Assembly: GCA_900551435.1 (NCBI GenBank)
Contig: URVW01000002.1
Location: forward strand, 1-64,000
Direction of reading: 5' to 3'
DNA length: 64,000 nucleotides
Origin: an uncultured Faecalibacterium sp.
Lineage (GTDB): Bacteria > Bacillota > Clostridia > Oscillospirales > Ruminococcaceae
Positions 42,602 to 51,207 of the stretch are shown here, piece after piece. The notes under the pieces were generated by a model that searched no databases, was not told the origin of the DNA, and saw only the letters and a list, made by a program, of their open reading frames with translations. A program made the position numbers and the translations under genes. How positions within the stretch are numbered: position 1 is the stretch's first letter; every line of letters starts with the position of its first letter.

Positions 42602-43840
42602 TCAGCGAAGGGAGCTGGGAGAGGAATTATAGTGCATCGTGGCGGCTTTCAACATGGTGTTGCCGGAATCGCGGATCTCGATCGCGGCCCATTGGGATTC
42701 TCCGGCCTGATAGTAGACATCCTTCAGAAGCGGGCAGTTTTCGAAGGCGTAATACTCAACGGTCGTGACCGACGCGGGAATATAGATAGCCCGTAAAACA
42801 GAGCATTCACTGAAGGTTTTCCGGTCGATGAGCTTAAGACCGTCTGGAAGAATGATCTTCTGAAGAGGGGTCTGAGCGAAAGCATCTCCGTTGATCTCGG
42901 TGACCGTTTCGGGGATGGAAATAGCGGAAAGGGATTTGCAGCCCTTAAAGGTTTCGGAACCGATTCGCTTTAGTTTCTGGGGGAGGGTGATGGAGGAAAG
43001 CGCGGAGCAGTTATAGAACGATTTGCCGGCAAGTTCAAGGATCGTATCGTTGAGAACGACGTTCTTCAGATTTGTACAGGATTCGAACATCGCACTTGAA
43101 AGGACGGAGCCTTTTACGGTAGCGGATACAAGACTCTTGCAGTTATAGAAAGGTGCGGAAGTATTATAAGGCGGATAGTTTGTGACAGAAGCAGGGACCA
43201 CGATGGAGGTTAAGCGGGTTTCGGAAAAAGCGTTCCAGCCAAGCGTCTCCAATCCCTCTGGAAGGTTGATGGATGCTAAAAGGGTACAACCGCAAAAGGC
43301 GTCATAGCCGAGTTCTTTCATGGTGGAGGGGAGCTGGACGCTGCGAAGGTTGGTAGAGTTTTCAAAGTGGCAGAGACTTTCCACGCCTTCCTGCAAAATC
43401 AGCTCTTCCAGAGAGCGGCTGCCGCCGTATTGGAGCTTCTTATAGCATCCGGGAACGATCATTTTGGTGATTTTGCCGCCAAGGTCGCCATCCAATTCAA
43501 CGATTTTCCGACCAGACCATTTTTCGGGAAGTGTGATCGTGCCTATGGGCTGGACGCCATTGCTGTCATAGCCTGTCAGCGTGGCAGTTCCATCATTGTT
43601 GTTGCGGGTCGTCCAGATGATTTTACTGGGATCAATTTCGGCAGTACTGGAAGAACTGGAACTGCTGGAGGAGCTGCTGCTCGAGGAGCCGGACGATGGA
43701 GATTCCGGGACTGAGGGAGAAGCGGGAACGGAAGCCGCGGGGGCCTCGTCGCATCCTCCCAGTACACCTGTGACGGAGACCGCAAAAGCAGCTGTACCGG
43801 CAAGTTTCAGGAAGTTGCGTCGGTCCATTTTCTTAGACAT
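42602..43840 (-). CDS. BspA-type leucine-rich repeat lipoprotein
   Basis: This 412-residue surface protein starts with a Tat-like lipoprotein signal (DRRNFLKLAG, lipobox LGGC). A long Pro/Ser linker with an almost pure poly-Ser run (about residues 50-65) follows. Then come about 11 LRR_5 repeats of the BspA type (consensus around ITLPxxLxxIGxxxFxxCxxLxxI). BspA-like repeats mediate adhesion or ligand binding. The poly-Ser tract is a simple-sequence region prone to length variation. The start ATG 43840 follows AGGAGG. Its promoter is flanked by two dyads, and an XRE regulator is divergent, so expression is probably repressed under most conditions. Confidence 0.88.
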   Translation of the reverse strand: MSKKMDRRNFLKLAGTAAFAVSVTGVLGGCDEAPAASVPASPSVPESPSSGSSSSSSSSSSSSSSTAEIDPSKIIWTTRNNNDGTATLTGYDSNGVQPIGTITLPEKWSGRKIVELDGDLGGKITKMIVPGCYKKLQYGGSRSLEELILQEGVESLCHFENSTNLRSVQLPSTMKELGYDAFCGCTLLASINLPEGLETLGWNAFSETRLTSIVVPASVTNYPPYNTSAPFYNCKSLVSATVKGSVLSSAMFESCTNLKNVVLNDTILELAGKSFYNCSALSSITLPQKLKRIGSETFKGCKSLSAISIPETVTEINGDAFAQTPLQKIILPDGLKLIDRKTFSECSVLRAIYIPASVTTVEYYAFENCPLLKDVYYQAGESQWAAIEIRDSGNTMLKAATMHYNSSPSSLR

Positions 43841-43898
43841 AATAATCCTCCTGTTTTTTTGTTTTTGCAGATGATTTGGAAGCTTCTATGAAAAACTT

Positions 43899-43971
43899 GA
43901 TATCCAAATGGATATCATAAGCCAAGAATAACATGCGCTCGTTGTATTGTCAAGATATCCATTTAGATATC
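43899..43971 (-). promoter_or_regulatory. Promoter of the leucine-rich lipoprotein with two XRE operators
   Basis: On the minus strand TTGACA (43948-43953), a 17-base spacer and TATTCT (43925-43930). Two copies of an 18-bp dyad, GATATCCA-NN-TRGATATC, lie at 43954-43971 (abutting the -35 and the regulator's ribosome site) and 43899-43916 (just after the -10). This arrangement suits cooperative repression and autoregulation. Confidence 0.8.
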
Positions 43972-43983
43972 AGGAGGGCGCTT

Positions 43984-44202
43984 ATGGCTTATTACCGTAG
44001 ACTCCGTGACATGCGCGAGGACCACGATCTGACCCAAAGACAGGTGGCCGCGATTCTGCAAATGCCACAGCCGCAGTATAATCGATATGAGCAAGGACTT
44101 CGAGACGTGCCGACGACCGTTTTGATCAATCTGGCAGACCTGTACGAAACATCGACGGATTATCTGCTTGGCAGAACAGATGATCCGTCGATGTCAAAAT
44201 AA
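43984..44202 (+). CDS. XRE family transcriptional regulator
   Basis: A 72-residue helix-turn-helix protein (RRLRDMREDHDLTQRQVAAIL...YNRYEQGLRDVPTTVLINLADLYETSTDYLLGRTD), paralogous to the regulator at 11694-11936. AGGAGGGCG precedes the ATG at 43984; an upstream frame to 43933 lacks a ribosome site. It is divergent from the leucine-rich lipoprotein and its operators lie between them. I infer that it represses the lipoprotein and probably itself, since the nearer dyad covers the region just upstream of its own ribosome site. Confidence 0.9.
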   Translation: MAYYRRLRDMREDHDLTQRQVAAILQMPQPQYNRYEQGLRDVPTTVLINLADLYETSTDYLLGRTDDPSMSK

Positions 44203-44291
44203 CGAAAGCATGCTTTGCAGAAATTACCAAAAAATACTTCAAACATTTTACTAAAAATACACCCAAAGGGGTAGCAGGGGCGGAAAGTTTC

Positions 44292-44300
44292 TGCTATACT
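44292..44300 (+). promoter_or_regulatory. Extended -10 promoter of the phospholipase C-like operon
   Basis: TGCTATACT is an extended -10 element (TGnTATACT) 33 bases before the start codon. No convincing -35 is seen. Confidence 0.5.
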
Positions 44301-44333
44301 GGGGCCTGTAAGAAATCGTGAAGGAGGAAAAAC

Positions 44334-45131
44334 ATGCCCTCAACGTATGCACACCGCCGTTTTGGCGCAGATGTTCTGGCACAGCTGCCGGAACCGCTTC
44401 AGAAAAAGATCGCCCCGTACCGGGAACTGTATGATATGGGTCTGCATGGGCCGGACCTGCTGTTTTACTACAAGGCGCTGCAGTCCAATCCGGTGAGCCG
44501 GCTGGGCAATGCGATGCACGAGCAGCCCGGCGCAGTCTTTTTTGAGCGGGCGCGGGGCGTCATCAAGAACGCCAAGAACAAGGACGCCGCGCTGGTCTAC
44601 ACGCTGGGCTTCATCTGCCATTTTGCGCTGGACAGCACCTGCCACCCCTGCGTGGAGCAGGATGTCCGGTCCAGCGGCGTGAGCCACTGTGAGATCGAGA
44701 CGGAGTTCGACAACCAGCTGCTCCGCCGGGACGGCCATGACCCGCTGCATTTCTTCACGGCCGGCCACATCAAGCCCAGTACCATCTGGGCCAGAGTGGT
44801 CGCGCCGTTCTATGAGGGCATCACGGTCGAGGAGACCTATGAAGCCATGACCGGCATGGTCATGGTCCACCACCTGCTGCAGGCATCGAACCCGGTCAAG
44901 CGCTGGGTGGTGCTGACCGGCATCCGAGCCGCCGGAAAGTGGGAGTACATGCACGGACTGGTGGCGAACCCGAAGCCGAACCCCAAGTGCGAGGAGAGCG
45001 GACGGCAGCTGGATGCCTTGTACCAGAAGGCTCAGCCGCTGGCGGTCCGGCTCATCACCGAATATGTGGACGGGCTGGAGACGGATGCGCCGCTGGATGC
45101 CGCGTATCAGCACACTTTTGGAGAGAATTGA
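44334..45131 (+). CDS. Zinc-dependent phospholipase C family protein
   Basis: This 265-residue all-helical protein has the metal-ligand pattern of the zinc phospholipase C/S1-P1 nuclease fold: N-terminal THRRFGxDV-like AHRRFGADV, GLHGPDLLFYY, FICHFALDSTCHPCVE, and SHCEIETEFD. There is no signal peptide, so it acts in the cytosol unless exported by another route. This is unlike the secreted clostridial alpha toxins. Such proteins are common in gut Firmicutes and not established as toxins. The gene precedes an MFS transporter by 6 bases. Confidence 0.82.
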   Translation: MPSTYAHRRFGADVLAQLPEPLQKKIAPYRELYDMGLHGPDLLFYYKALQSNPVSRLGNAMHEQPGAVFFERARGVIKNAKNKDAALVYTLGFICHFALDSTCHPCVEQDVRSSGVSHCEIETEFDNQLLRRDGHDPLHFFTAGHIKPSTIWARVVAPFYEGITVEETYEAMTGMVMVHHLLQASNPVKRWVVLTGIRAAGKWEYMHGLVANPKPNPKCEESGRQLDALYQKAQPLAVRLITEYVDGLETDAPLDAAYQHTFGEN

Positions 45132-45137
45132 GGAATT

Positions 45138-46394
45138 ATGGAACAAACAAAGAAATTCAGCCTGACCGGGCTGGAACGCGCATGGATCCTGTACGATGTC
45201 GGCAACTCGGCCTTTGTGCTGATGGTGGCGACCCTGATCCCGATCTTTTTCAACGCACTGGCGGCGGACGGCGGCCTCAGCTCGGTAGAGTATCTGGCCT
45301 ATTGGGGCTATGCGGCCTCGGCGGTGACCATCATCACGGCCATCCTCAGTCCGATCTTGGGCACGCTGGCCGACACCCGGGGCTTCAAAAAGCCCATCTT
45401 CATCCTCTGCCTTGTGGTCGGTGTGGCGGGCTGCTGCGCCATGGGACTGGCCAAAACGTGGCTCCCGTTCCTGCTCATCTTTGTCTTTGCAAAGGTGGGC
45501 TTCTCGGGCAGTCTGGTCTTTTATGATTCCATGCTGGGCGACGTGACGACCCCGGAGAGGATGGACGAAGTTTCTTCCCGCGGCTATGCGTGGGGCTACA
45601 TCGGAAGCTGCATCCCTTTTGTGGTCTGCCTTGCGCTGGTGCTGGGTGCAGGAGCCATCGGCATCAGCCAGATGACGGCGCTGAACATCGCGCTGTTTAT
45701 CACGGCGGCGTGGTGGCTGGTGACGACCCTTCCGCTGCTGAAGAATTATAAACAACTCCACTATGTCGAGGTGGAAAAGCACGCCATCCGGCAGAGTTTT
45801 GCCCGCATCGGCCACACCATCCGCCATCTGCACGAGGACAAGCAGGTATTCTGGTTCCTGCTGGCGTTCTTCTGCTACATCGACGGTGTGTATACCATCA
45901 TCGACATGGCGACGGCCTACGGTACGGCGCTGGGGCTGGACACCACCGGCTTGCTGCTGGCCCTTCTGGTGACCCAGATCGTGGCCTTCCCGTCGGCGCT
46001 GATCTTCGGGCGGCTGTCCTCGAAGTATCCGTCCACGACCCTGATCCCTGTCTGCATCGCGGCCTATGCGGGCATCGCGGTGTTTGCCTTCTTCCTGACC
46101 CAGCAGTGGCAGTTCTGGGTGCTGGCCGTCATCGTGGGCATGTTCCAAGGCGGCGTTCAGGCGCTTAGCCGCTCCCACTTTGCCAAGATCACGCCGCCGG
46201 AAAAGTCGGGCGAATACTTTGGCTTGTTCGATATCTGCGGCAAGGGCGCGTCCTTCCTTGGGACGATGATCGTCAGCGTGGGAAGCCAGCTGACCGGCAG
46301 CGCCAACGTGGGTGTCGGTTCGCTGATCGTGCTGTTCATCATCGGCTTCGTGCTGTTCCGGGTGTCCTGCAAAGAAGGCGTGATCACAGAGTAA
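45138..46394 (+). CDS. MFS transporter, UMF1/Atg22-like
   Basis: This 418-residue protein has 12 hydrophobic segments and the UMF1 family opening (LERAWILYDVGNSAFVLMVATLIPIFF). It also has SRGYAWGYIGSCIPF and ALSRSHFAKITPPEKSGEYFGLFDICGKGASFLG. Yeast Atg22 exports amino acids from the vacuole; bacterial members' substrates are largely unknown. It is translated from GAGGAATT just after the phospholipase-like gene and is the last gene before a terminator. Confidence 0.9.
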   Translation: MEQTKKFSLTGLERAWILYDVGNSAFVLMVATLIPIFFNALAADGGLSSVEYLAYWGYAASAVTIITAILSPILGTLADTRGFKKPIFILCLVVGVAGCCAMGLAKTWLPFLLIFVFAKVGFSGSLVFYDSMLGDVTTPERMDEVSSRGYAWGYIGSCIPFVVCLALVLGAGAIGISQMTALNIALFITAAWWLVTTLPLLKNYKQLHYVEVEKHAIRQSFARIGHTIRHLHEDKQVFWFLLAFFCYIDGVYTIIDMATAYGTALGLDTTGLLLALLVTQIVAFPSALIFGRLSSKYPSTTLIPVCIAAYAGIAVFAFFLTQQWQFWVLAVIVGMFQGGVQALSRSHFAKITPPEKSGEYFGLFDICGKGASFLGTMIVSVGSQLTGSANVGVGSLIVLFIIGFVLFRVSCKEGVITE

Positions 46395-46431
46395 ACCTCT
46401 TTGTCACACTGGAAAGACGAAAGAATCATCT

Positions 46432-46468
46432 GCTCCGCGGTTGTGAGAAACAGCTGTGGGGCTTTTTT
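46432..46468 (+). terminator. Terminator after the MFS gene
   Basis: A 13-bp stem with several G-U pairs (GCTCCGCGGTTGT / ACAGCTGTGGGGC) is followed by TTTTTT. Confidence 0.75.
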
Positions 46469-46473
46469 GTTTG

Positions 46474-46502
46474 TTGCGTCTTACGGCCCATCGTGATACA
46501 AT
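46474..46502 (+). promoter_or_regulatory. Promoter of the M16 peptidase gene
   Basis: TTGCGT (46474-46479), a 17-base spacer and TACAAT (46497-46502). Confidence 0.6.
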
Positions 46503-46535
46503 AAAACAAAATCCATTCAAAAAAGGAGAACCACA

Positions 46536-49289
46536 ATGAAGCAATATCCCGGCTATACGGTCCTGCGCTGTGAGGATTGCCCCGAACAGCACGGGACGCT
46601 GACGGTTCTGACCCACGATGTCAGCGGCGCGACCATTCTTCTGGTGGAAAACGAGGATGTGAACAAGGCGTTCGGCATCGGATTCGGTACGTTCCCCTCG
46701 GACGACACCGGCGTGTTCCACATTCTGGAGCATTCGGTGCTGGCTGGCTCGGAAAAATATCCGGTCACTTCGCCGTTCTTGCAGCTGCTCAAGAGCAGCA
46801 TGGCATCCTTCCTGAACGCGATGACCTTCCCCGACAAGACGGTGTATCCGTTTGCGACCCCGAACGAGACGGACTTCAAGAACCTGATGGACGTCTATTT
46901 GAACGCCGTGTTCTGCCCGCTGGCCATGGTGGACAAGCGGGTGTTCGAGCAGGAGGGCTGGCATCGCGGCGATGATGGAACGGTGAGCGGCGTCGTGTAC
47001 AACGAGATGCAGGGCGCACTGGCTTCGCCGGACGCACAGCTGGAAAATGCGCTGGAACGGGCGATGTTCCCGGATACGGCGTATGGATTCGTTTCGGGCG
47101 GCGACCCGGCATCCATCCCGGCACTGACCTATGAGAAATATGTGCGGGTCTACCGCCGCCACTACAGCGCCGACAACTGCTGTGTGACCCTGTACGGCAA
47201 GATGGACATGGCAGAAAAGCTGGCATTTCTGGACGAGCACTACCTCAGTAAGATGCCCAAGGGGACCAGCCAGCCCCGCCTGACTGTGCAGGACGAGCAG
47301 ACCGGCGTGAAGGTGAAAATTCCTTACTACACCGAAAAGCCGGAGGCCGATCAGGTCCAGTGCGCTCTGGCATGGTACACGGGCGCATTCGCAGACCGCG
47401 AGCGCCAGCTGGGCGTGGAAATTTTGCTGGATGCCCTGCTGGGAACGAATCAGTCGCCGCTGAAAGCCGCCCTGCTGGAAGAAAAGCTGGGTGCAGACAT
47501 CGACGTCGGCTTCGACGACAGCACCCTGCAGCCGGTTCTGGAACTGGTCCTGCGCGGCGCGACCGAGGAATCGGCGGCGAAGTTCGCCGGGAGCATCCGC
47601 AAGGCCGTGGATGCGCTGCTGGAAGAGGGCATCCCGGCGGACCTGCTGCTGGCCAGCCTGAATGCGGCGGAGTTCGCTTCGCTGGAGCGACCGGGCAGTC
47701 TGCCCGACGGCGTGCTGGACGCCATCCATGCGTCCACCGGCTGGCTCCACGCCAAGGACCCGGCTCTGCTGCTCCACACCGATAAGCTGTTCGCGTCCCT
47801 GCGGGAGAAGCTGGACACCGGCTGGTTCAACGAGCTTCTGCGCAGCCTGTTTGCGCCGGAACCGGTGGAAATTATTCAGGTCCCCACCCTGCCCAAGCAG
47901 GAAGAGGAAGCACAGGTAGCCCGCACCGACGGCAAGCTGGTGCTGAATCATCCTCTGACCGTGGCGGACCTCGGCGACGGCGACAAGAGCGCCGAGGGCG
48001 TTGTGGGACAGCTGGCGGGAGCAGAGCTTCTGCATCATCCGTCCAAGGGAAGCCTGTATCTGAACTTCTACTATGACATCGGCGGGCTGACCGAAGAAGA
48101 GGTCCAGTATCTCGACCTGCTGACCGATGTGCTGGACGAGCTGGACACCCCCAAGCACACCGCCCGCGAGCTGAACACCCTGCGCAGCACATGGCTGGGC
48201 GACAGCCGTGCCTGTATCAGCTTCTGGACCGGACGGCAGGAGGGGAACCCCTGCCACGCCAAGCTGACGCTGAACATGAGTCTGCTGGAACGCAGTCTCG
48301 AAAAGGCCGTCGAGCTGGGCAGCGAGTGGCTGTATGAGACGGAATTGACCGGCCCCAAGGCAGAGGAAGCCTTTGAGCGGGTGCTGAATCAGGAAAAGCT
48401 GAACATCGAACAGCAGTTCATCCAGATGGGCAACCAGTATGCGCTGGTCCACGCCACCAGTCACTATTCGGTGGAATCTGCGCTGAGCGAAGCTTGCAGC
48501 GGCGTGACGGGCTACCACTTCCTGTGCGATCTGCTGGAAAAGGCCGATTGGGCTGCCATGGGCAAAAAGCTGGAAGAGGTGCGCGAAAAGGTCCTGCACC
48601 ATGCGGCACTGACCGTCAGTCTGCACGGCAGCGAGGATGCGCTGAAGAAACTGGAAGAGCTGCTTCCCGGCAGCACCTTTGCGGAAGAGATCCGCGATGC
48701 CGCCCAGCCTTACACGCAGGAACTGACGCCCCCGGCGAACGAAGCCTTTATCATCGACGGCGGCGTGAACTACGACATTCTGGCATGGCCGCAGGAGCGC
48801 AAGCCGGAACGCCGCGTGCTGGCCCGCGTGATGAGCTATGAATATCTGTGGCATCACATCCGCGAGGTGGGCGGCGCTTACGGCACGGGAATGCTGACCC
48901 GCACCGGGACCGAGGGTCTGTACACCTACCGCGACCCCCATCTGGCCGAGAGCTATGAGACGTTCACGAAAGGCCCCGAGGTGCTTGCGGCCCGCGAATA
49001 CACCGACAAGGACGTGACCGAGTTCATCGTGGGCACGGTGTCGGAGATGGACAAGCCCATGAAACCCTGCGCCGAGGCAAAGGAACTCGACCGCCGGTAT
49101 TTCTGCGGCATCACCGACGAGATGCTGGCCGCAGACCGGAAAGCACTGTGCTCGGTGGATGCGGACACCATCCGCGCCCATGCGGCAGAACTGACGGCGC
49201 AGATGCAGCAGGGCGTCCGCGTGGCGTTCGGCAGCAAGGACGCGGTAGAAGCGGCCAAGGACCTGTTTGACCACATCGAGACGCTGTAA
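46536..49289 (+). CDS. Insulinase family zinc metalloprotease (M16C, PreP-like)
   Basis: This 917-residue, four-domain clamshell peptidase degrades small peptides inside the cell. The inverted zinc motif HxxEH is HILEHSVL near residue 68, followed by the distal Glu in EMQGAL (near residue 168). The M16C linker region is helical and the C-terminal half is the inactive, substrate-binding side (GGAYGTGMLT near residue 778). There is no signal peptide. Length fits the PreP/falcilysin-like group found in Clostridia. The gene has its own promoter and terminator. Together with the opp importer in this window it could help to consume imported or internal peptides. Confidence 0.94.
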   Translation: MKQYPGYTVLRCEDCPEQHGTLTVLTHDVSGATILLVENEDVNKAFGIGFGTFPSDDTGVFHILEHSVLAGSEKYPVTSPFLQLLKSSMASFLNAMTFPDKTVYPFATPNETDFKNLMDVYLNAVFCPLAMVDKRVFEQEGWHRGDDGTVSGVVYNEMQGALASPDAQLENALERAMFPDTAYGFVSGGDPASIPALTYEKYVRVYRRHYSADNCCVTLYGKMDMAEKLAFLDEHYLSKMPKGTSQPRLTVQDEQTGVKVKIPYYTEKPEADQVQCALAWYTGAFADRERQLGVEILLDALLGTNQSPLKAALLEEKLGADIDVGFDDSTLQPVLELVLRGATEESAAKFAGSIRKAVDALLEEGIPADLLLASLNAAEFASLERPGSLPDGVLDAIHASTGWLHAKDPALLLHTDKLFASLREKLDTGWFNELLRSLFAPEPVEIIQVPTLPKQEEEAQVARTDGKLVLNHPLTVADLGDGDKSAEGVVGQLAGAELLHHPSKGSLYLNFYYDIGGLTEEEVQYLDLLTDVLDELDTPKHTARELNTLRSTWLGDSRACISFWTGRQEGNPCHAKLTLNMSLLERSLEKAVELGSEWLYETELTGPKAEEAFERVLNQEKLNIEQQFIQMGNQYALVHATSHYSVESALSEACSGVTGYHFLCDLLEKADWAAMGKKLEEVREKVLHHAALTVSLHGSEDALKKLEELLPGSTFAEEIRDAAQPYTQELTPPANEAFIIDGGVNYDILAWPQERKPERRVLARVMSYEYLWHHIREVGGAYGTGMLTRTGTEGLYTYRDPHLAESYETFTKGPEVLAAREYTDKDVTEFIVGTVSEMDKPMKPCAEAKELDRRYFCGITDEMLAADRKALCSVDADTIRAHAAELTAQMQQGVRVAFGSKDAVEAAKDLFDHIETL

Positions 49290-49312
49290 ATTTCCGAAAA
49301 TCTAAACAATAA

Positions 49313-49376
49313 GGCCCCGGTTGGCATTGCCAATGCTCTGAACGAGAGCGGCGATGCCGGCCGGGGCCGTTTTTTA
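49313..49376. terminator. Terminator after the M16 peptidase gene
   Basis: A long imperfect stem runs from GGCCCCGG to CCGGGGCC with an inner GGCATTGCC/GGCGATGCC helix, then TTTTTT. It ends at the stop codon of the converging glycosyltransferase gene. Confidence 0.8.
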
Positions 49377-50321
49377 TTCTTTGGAAGCGGGGGAGTCCAG
49401 CGTTTCGGCGATAACGTAACGGGGACGGTGCTTGACCTCGTTGTAGATTTTCGAGAGGTAATAGCCGATGATGCCAAGGCTGATCATGAGCAGACTTCCC
49501 GTGAAAAGCTGGAGCAGGATGACCGTCGTGAAGCCTTCCAGCGCTTCGCCGGCAAAGTAGCGGTACAGGGCTTCGCCGCCTGTCAGGACCGCCGCAATGA
49601 GCATGAGAATGCCCAGGAAGATGACCAGATACAGGGGCGCAGAGGTGAACGCCGCCAGATTGGAGAGGGCATAGCAGAAGAGCTGCCACGAGGACCAGCT
49701 GCTTTTGCCCGCCGCGCGGGGCTGAACGTCGAATTCCACCTGCGCGGTCCGGAAGCCGATCCACGCGGAAAGGGCGCGGTAAAAGGTGTCGCGCTCCGGC
49801 ATGTTGAGCAGCACGAGGACGGCTTTCCGGTCCAGCAGCTTGAAATCCGAACTGCGGCGGAGGTCCATCTTGGCGGCACGGCTGATGGAACGGTAAAAAA
49901 AGAGGGCAGCGTTGCGGTGCAGCTTGCTTTCGGTCCCGCGCTCCCGCTTGACGCCCTCGATGACCTCATAGCCCTCGCACCAGAGACGCCACATCTCCGG
50001 GATCTTTTCCACGGGGTGCTGCAGGTCGCAGTCCATGGTCACGCAGCAGTCGCCCTTTGCGGCCTGAAGGCCGGCGTAGAGGGCGGCTTCCTTGCCGAAC
50101 GAGCGCGAGAACCGGACGCCGCGGACCTGCGGCAGCTCCTCGGCGGTGCGGCGGATGGCTTCCCATGTCTGGTCGGTGGAGCCGTCGTTGATAAAGATCA
50201 GCTCGTGCCGGATGTGGTTCGCGTCCAGAAGGTCCGCAAGGCGGTGCGCGATGAGCGGGACGTTTTCTTCTTCATTGTGGGCGGGCAGGATGACAGAAAG
50301 CAGTTCATGACCGGTGGGCAA
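49374..50321 (-). CDS. GT2 family glycosyltransferase (GtrB/DPM1-like)
   Basis: The N-terminal GT-A domain (about residues 8-230; VILPAHNEEENV, INDGSTDQTWE, MDCDLQHPVEKIPEM) is followed by two membrane helices (about 232-300). This is the architecture of polyprenyl-phosphate glycosyltransferases such as GtrB and YfdH. It would make undecaprenyl-phosphate-linked sugar on the inner leaflet. I accept the TTG start at 50321 because AAAGGAGGTC lies 7 bases upstream and no ATG in frame gives the full first strand. It overlaps the deacetylase gene by 17 bases and is the last gene of the operon. Confidence 0.9.
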   Translation of the reverse strand: MPTGHELLSVILPAHNEEENVPLIAHRLADLLDANHIRHELIFINDGSTDQTWEAIRRTAEELPQVRGVRFSRSFGKEAALYAGLQAAKGDCCVTMDCDLQHPVEKIPEMWRLWCEGYEVIEGVKRERGTESKLHRNAALFFYRSISRAAKMDLRRSSDFKLLDRKAVLVLLNMPERDTFYRALSAWIGFRTAQVEFDVQPRAAGKSSWSSWQLFCYALSNLAAFTSAPLYLVIFLGILMLIAAVLTGGEALYRYFAGEALEGFTTVILLQLFTGSLLMISLGIIGYYLSKIYNEVKHRPRYVIAETLDSPASKE

Positions 50322-51207
50322 GGCGTTCGACCTCCTTTTGGCTCAGCGTGTGCAGAGCCTGATATTCGACTTTGCGACCCTCAGAGAGATAAAACGGGTG
50401 AAAATCGGTTTTCTGCGGGTCGAAAAAGGGCTGACCGGGTTCCAGTCCGCCCGGGTGGAACAGCAGCTCCACCGGTTGGCTGCGCTTGGCCGCAAGGCGG
50501 AGATACTGCGGAAGAACAGCGCGGACCCGGTCGGCGTCCATATGGCCCGAAAACAGGATGCCGCAGAACAGGGCGGTGGGGATGCTGCTGCGCCGGAACG
50601 CGGGGCGGTCCCACAGCCAGCAGAGATTTAGAACGACCTGCTTGACGGCGTTGACTGCGGAATAGGTGGGGTAGAGCCGGACCGCACCCCAGAACGGCGA
50701 GAACGGCTCGGCGGGGATGCGCAGGTGCTCGACCGGAAGATGATGGTCCGAGAGGACTTGGAGCAGGGTGCGGAACACCAGCGGGATCATGTGGACGTGC
50801 TGGTGGCTGTCGATACGAAGCGGCGTCCCGGCGGGAAAGAGCGCTGCAAAGGCCAGCAGCTGGCGTTCCAGCTCCTGATAGAGCTGGGCGGCAAATTCGT
50901 TTCGCTTGGGGGAGAGGGACAGCCGCAAAAGCCCGATGAAGGAGTTGGAAAAGCTGCCGTCCGGACGGACCAAAAGCGGGATGGACGCCGCAGGGGAGAG
51001 CGCTTTGCCCTCGACCAGATTGAGGTGGACGGCAAGCTTCAGGCCGGAAGAGCGGAGCTGCTCGACCGAGGCTTCCAGCGCGCCGTTCGGCACGATGCTG
51101 ACGCTGTTCAGACAGCCGTTTTTCTGGCAGTCGCAGATGAGCGCATCGCTGGGCGGGGTCATGCCGTAGTCATCAGCGTGAAAATAGACGAGCGGAGTTT
51201 CAGCCAT
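50305..51207 (-). CDS. ChbG/YdjC-like carbohydrate deacetylase
   Basis: The 300-residue protein starts VYFHADDYGMTPPSDALI, where the Asp-Asp and the later His pair (LRIDSHQHVHMIP) form the YdjC/ChbG metal site. Family members deacetylate N-acetylated sugars such as chitobiose. Its position between two glycosyltransferase genes suggests it trims an acetyl group from a surface sugar or lipid-linked intermediate rather than food chitin. The ATG at 51207 overlaps the previous stop by 8 bases (translational coupling); a longer upstream frame overlaps the GtrII gene and is rejected. Confidence 0.87.
   Translation of the reverse strand: MAETPLVYFHADDYGMTPPSDALICDCQKNGCLNSVSIVPNGALEASVEQLRSSGLKLAVHLNLVEGKALSPAASIPLLVRPDGSFSNSFIGLLRLSLSPKRNEFAAQLYQELERQLLAFAALFPAGTPLRIDSHQHVHMIPLVFRTLLQVLSDHHLPVEHLRIPAEPFSPFWGAVRLYPTYSAVNAVKQVVLNLCWLWDRPAFRRSSIPTALFCGILFSGHMDADRVRAVLPQYLRLAAKRSQPVELLFHPGGLEPGQPFFDPQKTDFHPFYLSEGRKVEYQALHTLSQKEVERLAHRS

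Noticed and set aside
44334..45131. Secreted alpha-toxin-like phospholipase C
   Set aside because: No signal peptide and no C-terminal lipid-binding domain; only the zinc-site fold is shared.
46404..49274. A 956-codon open frame on the minus strand opposite the M16 peptidase
   Set aside because: It mirrors the GC-rich third codon positions of the real gene, lacks a ribosome site and shows no domain. The plus-strand frame has clear catalytic motifs.
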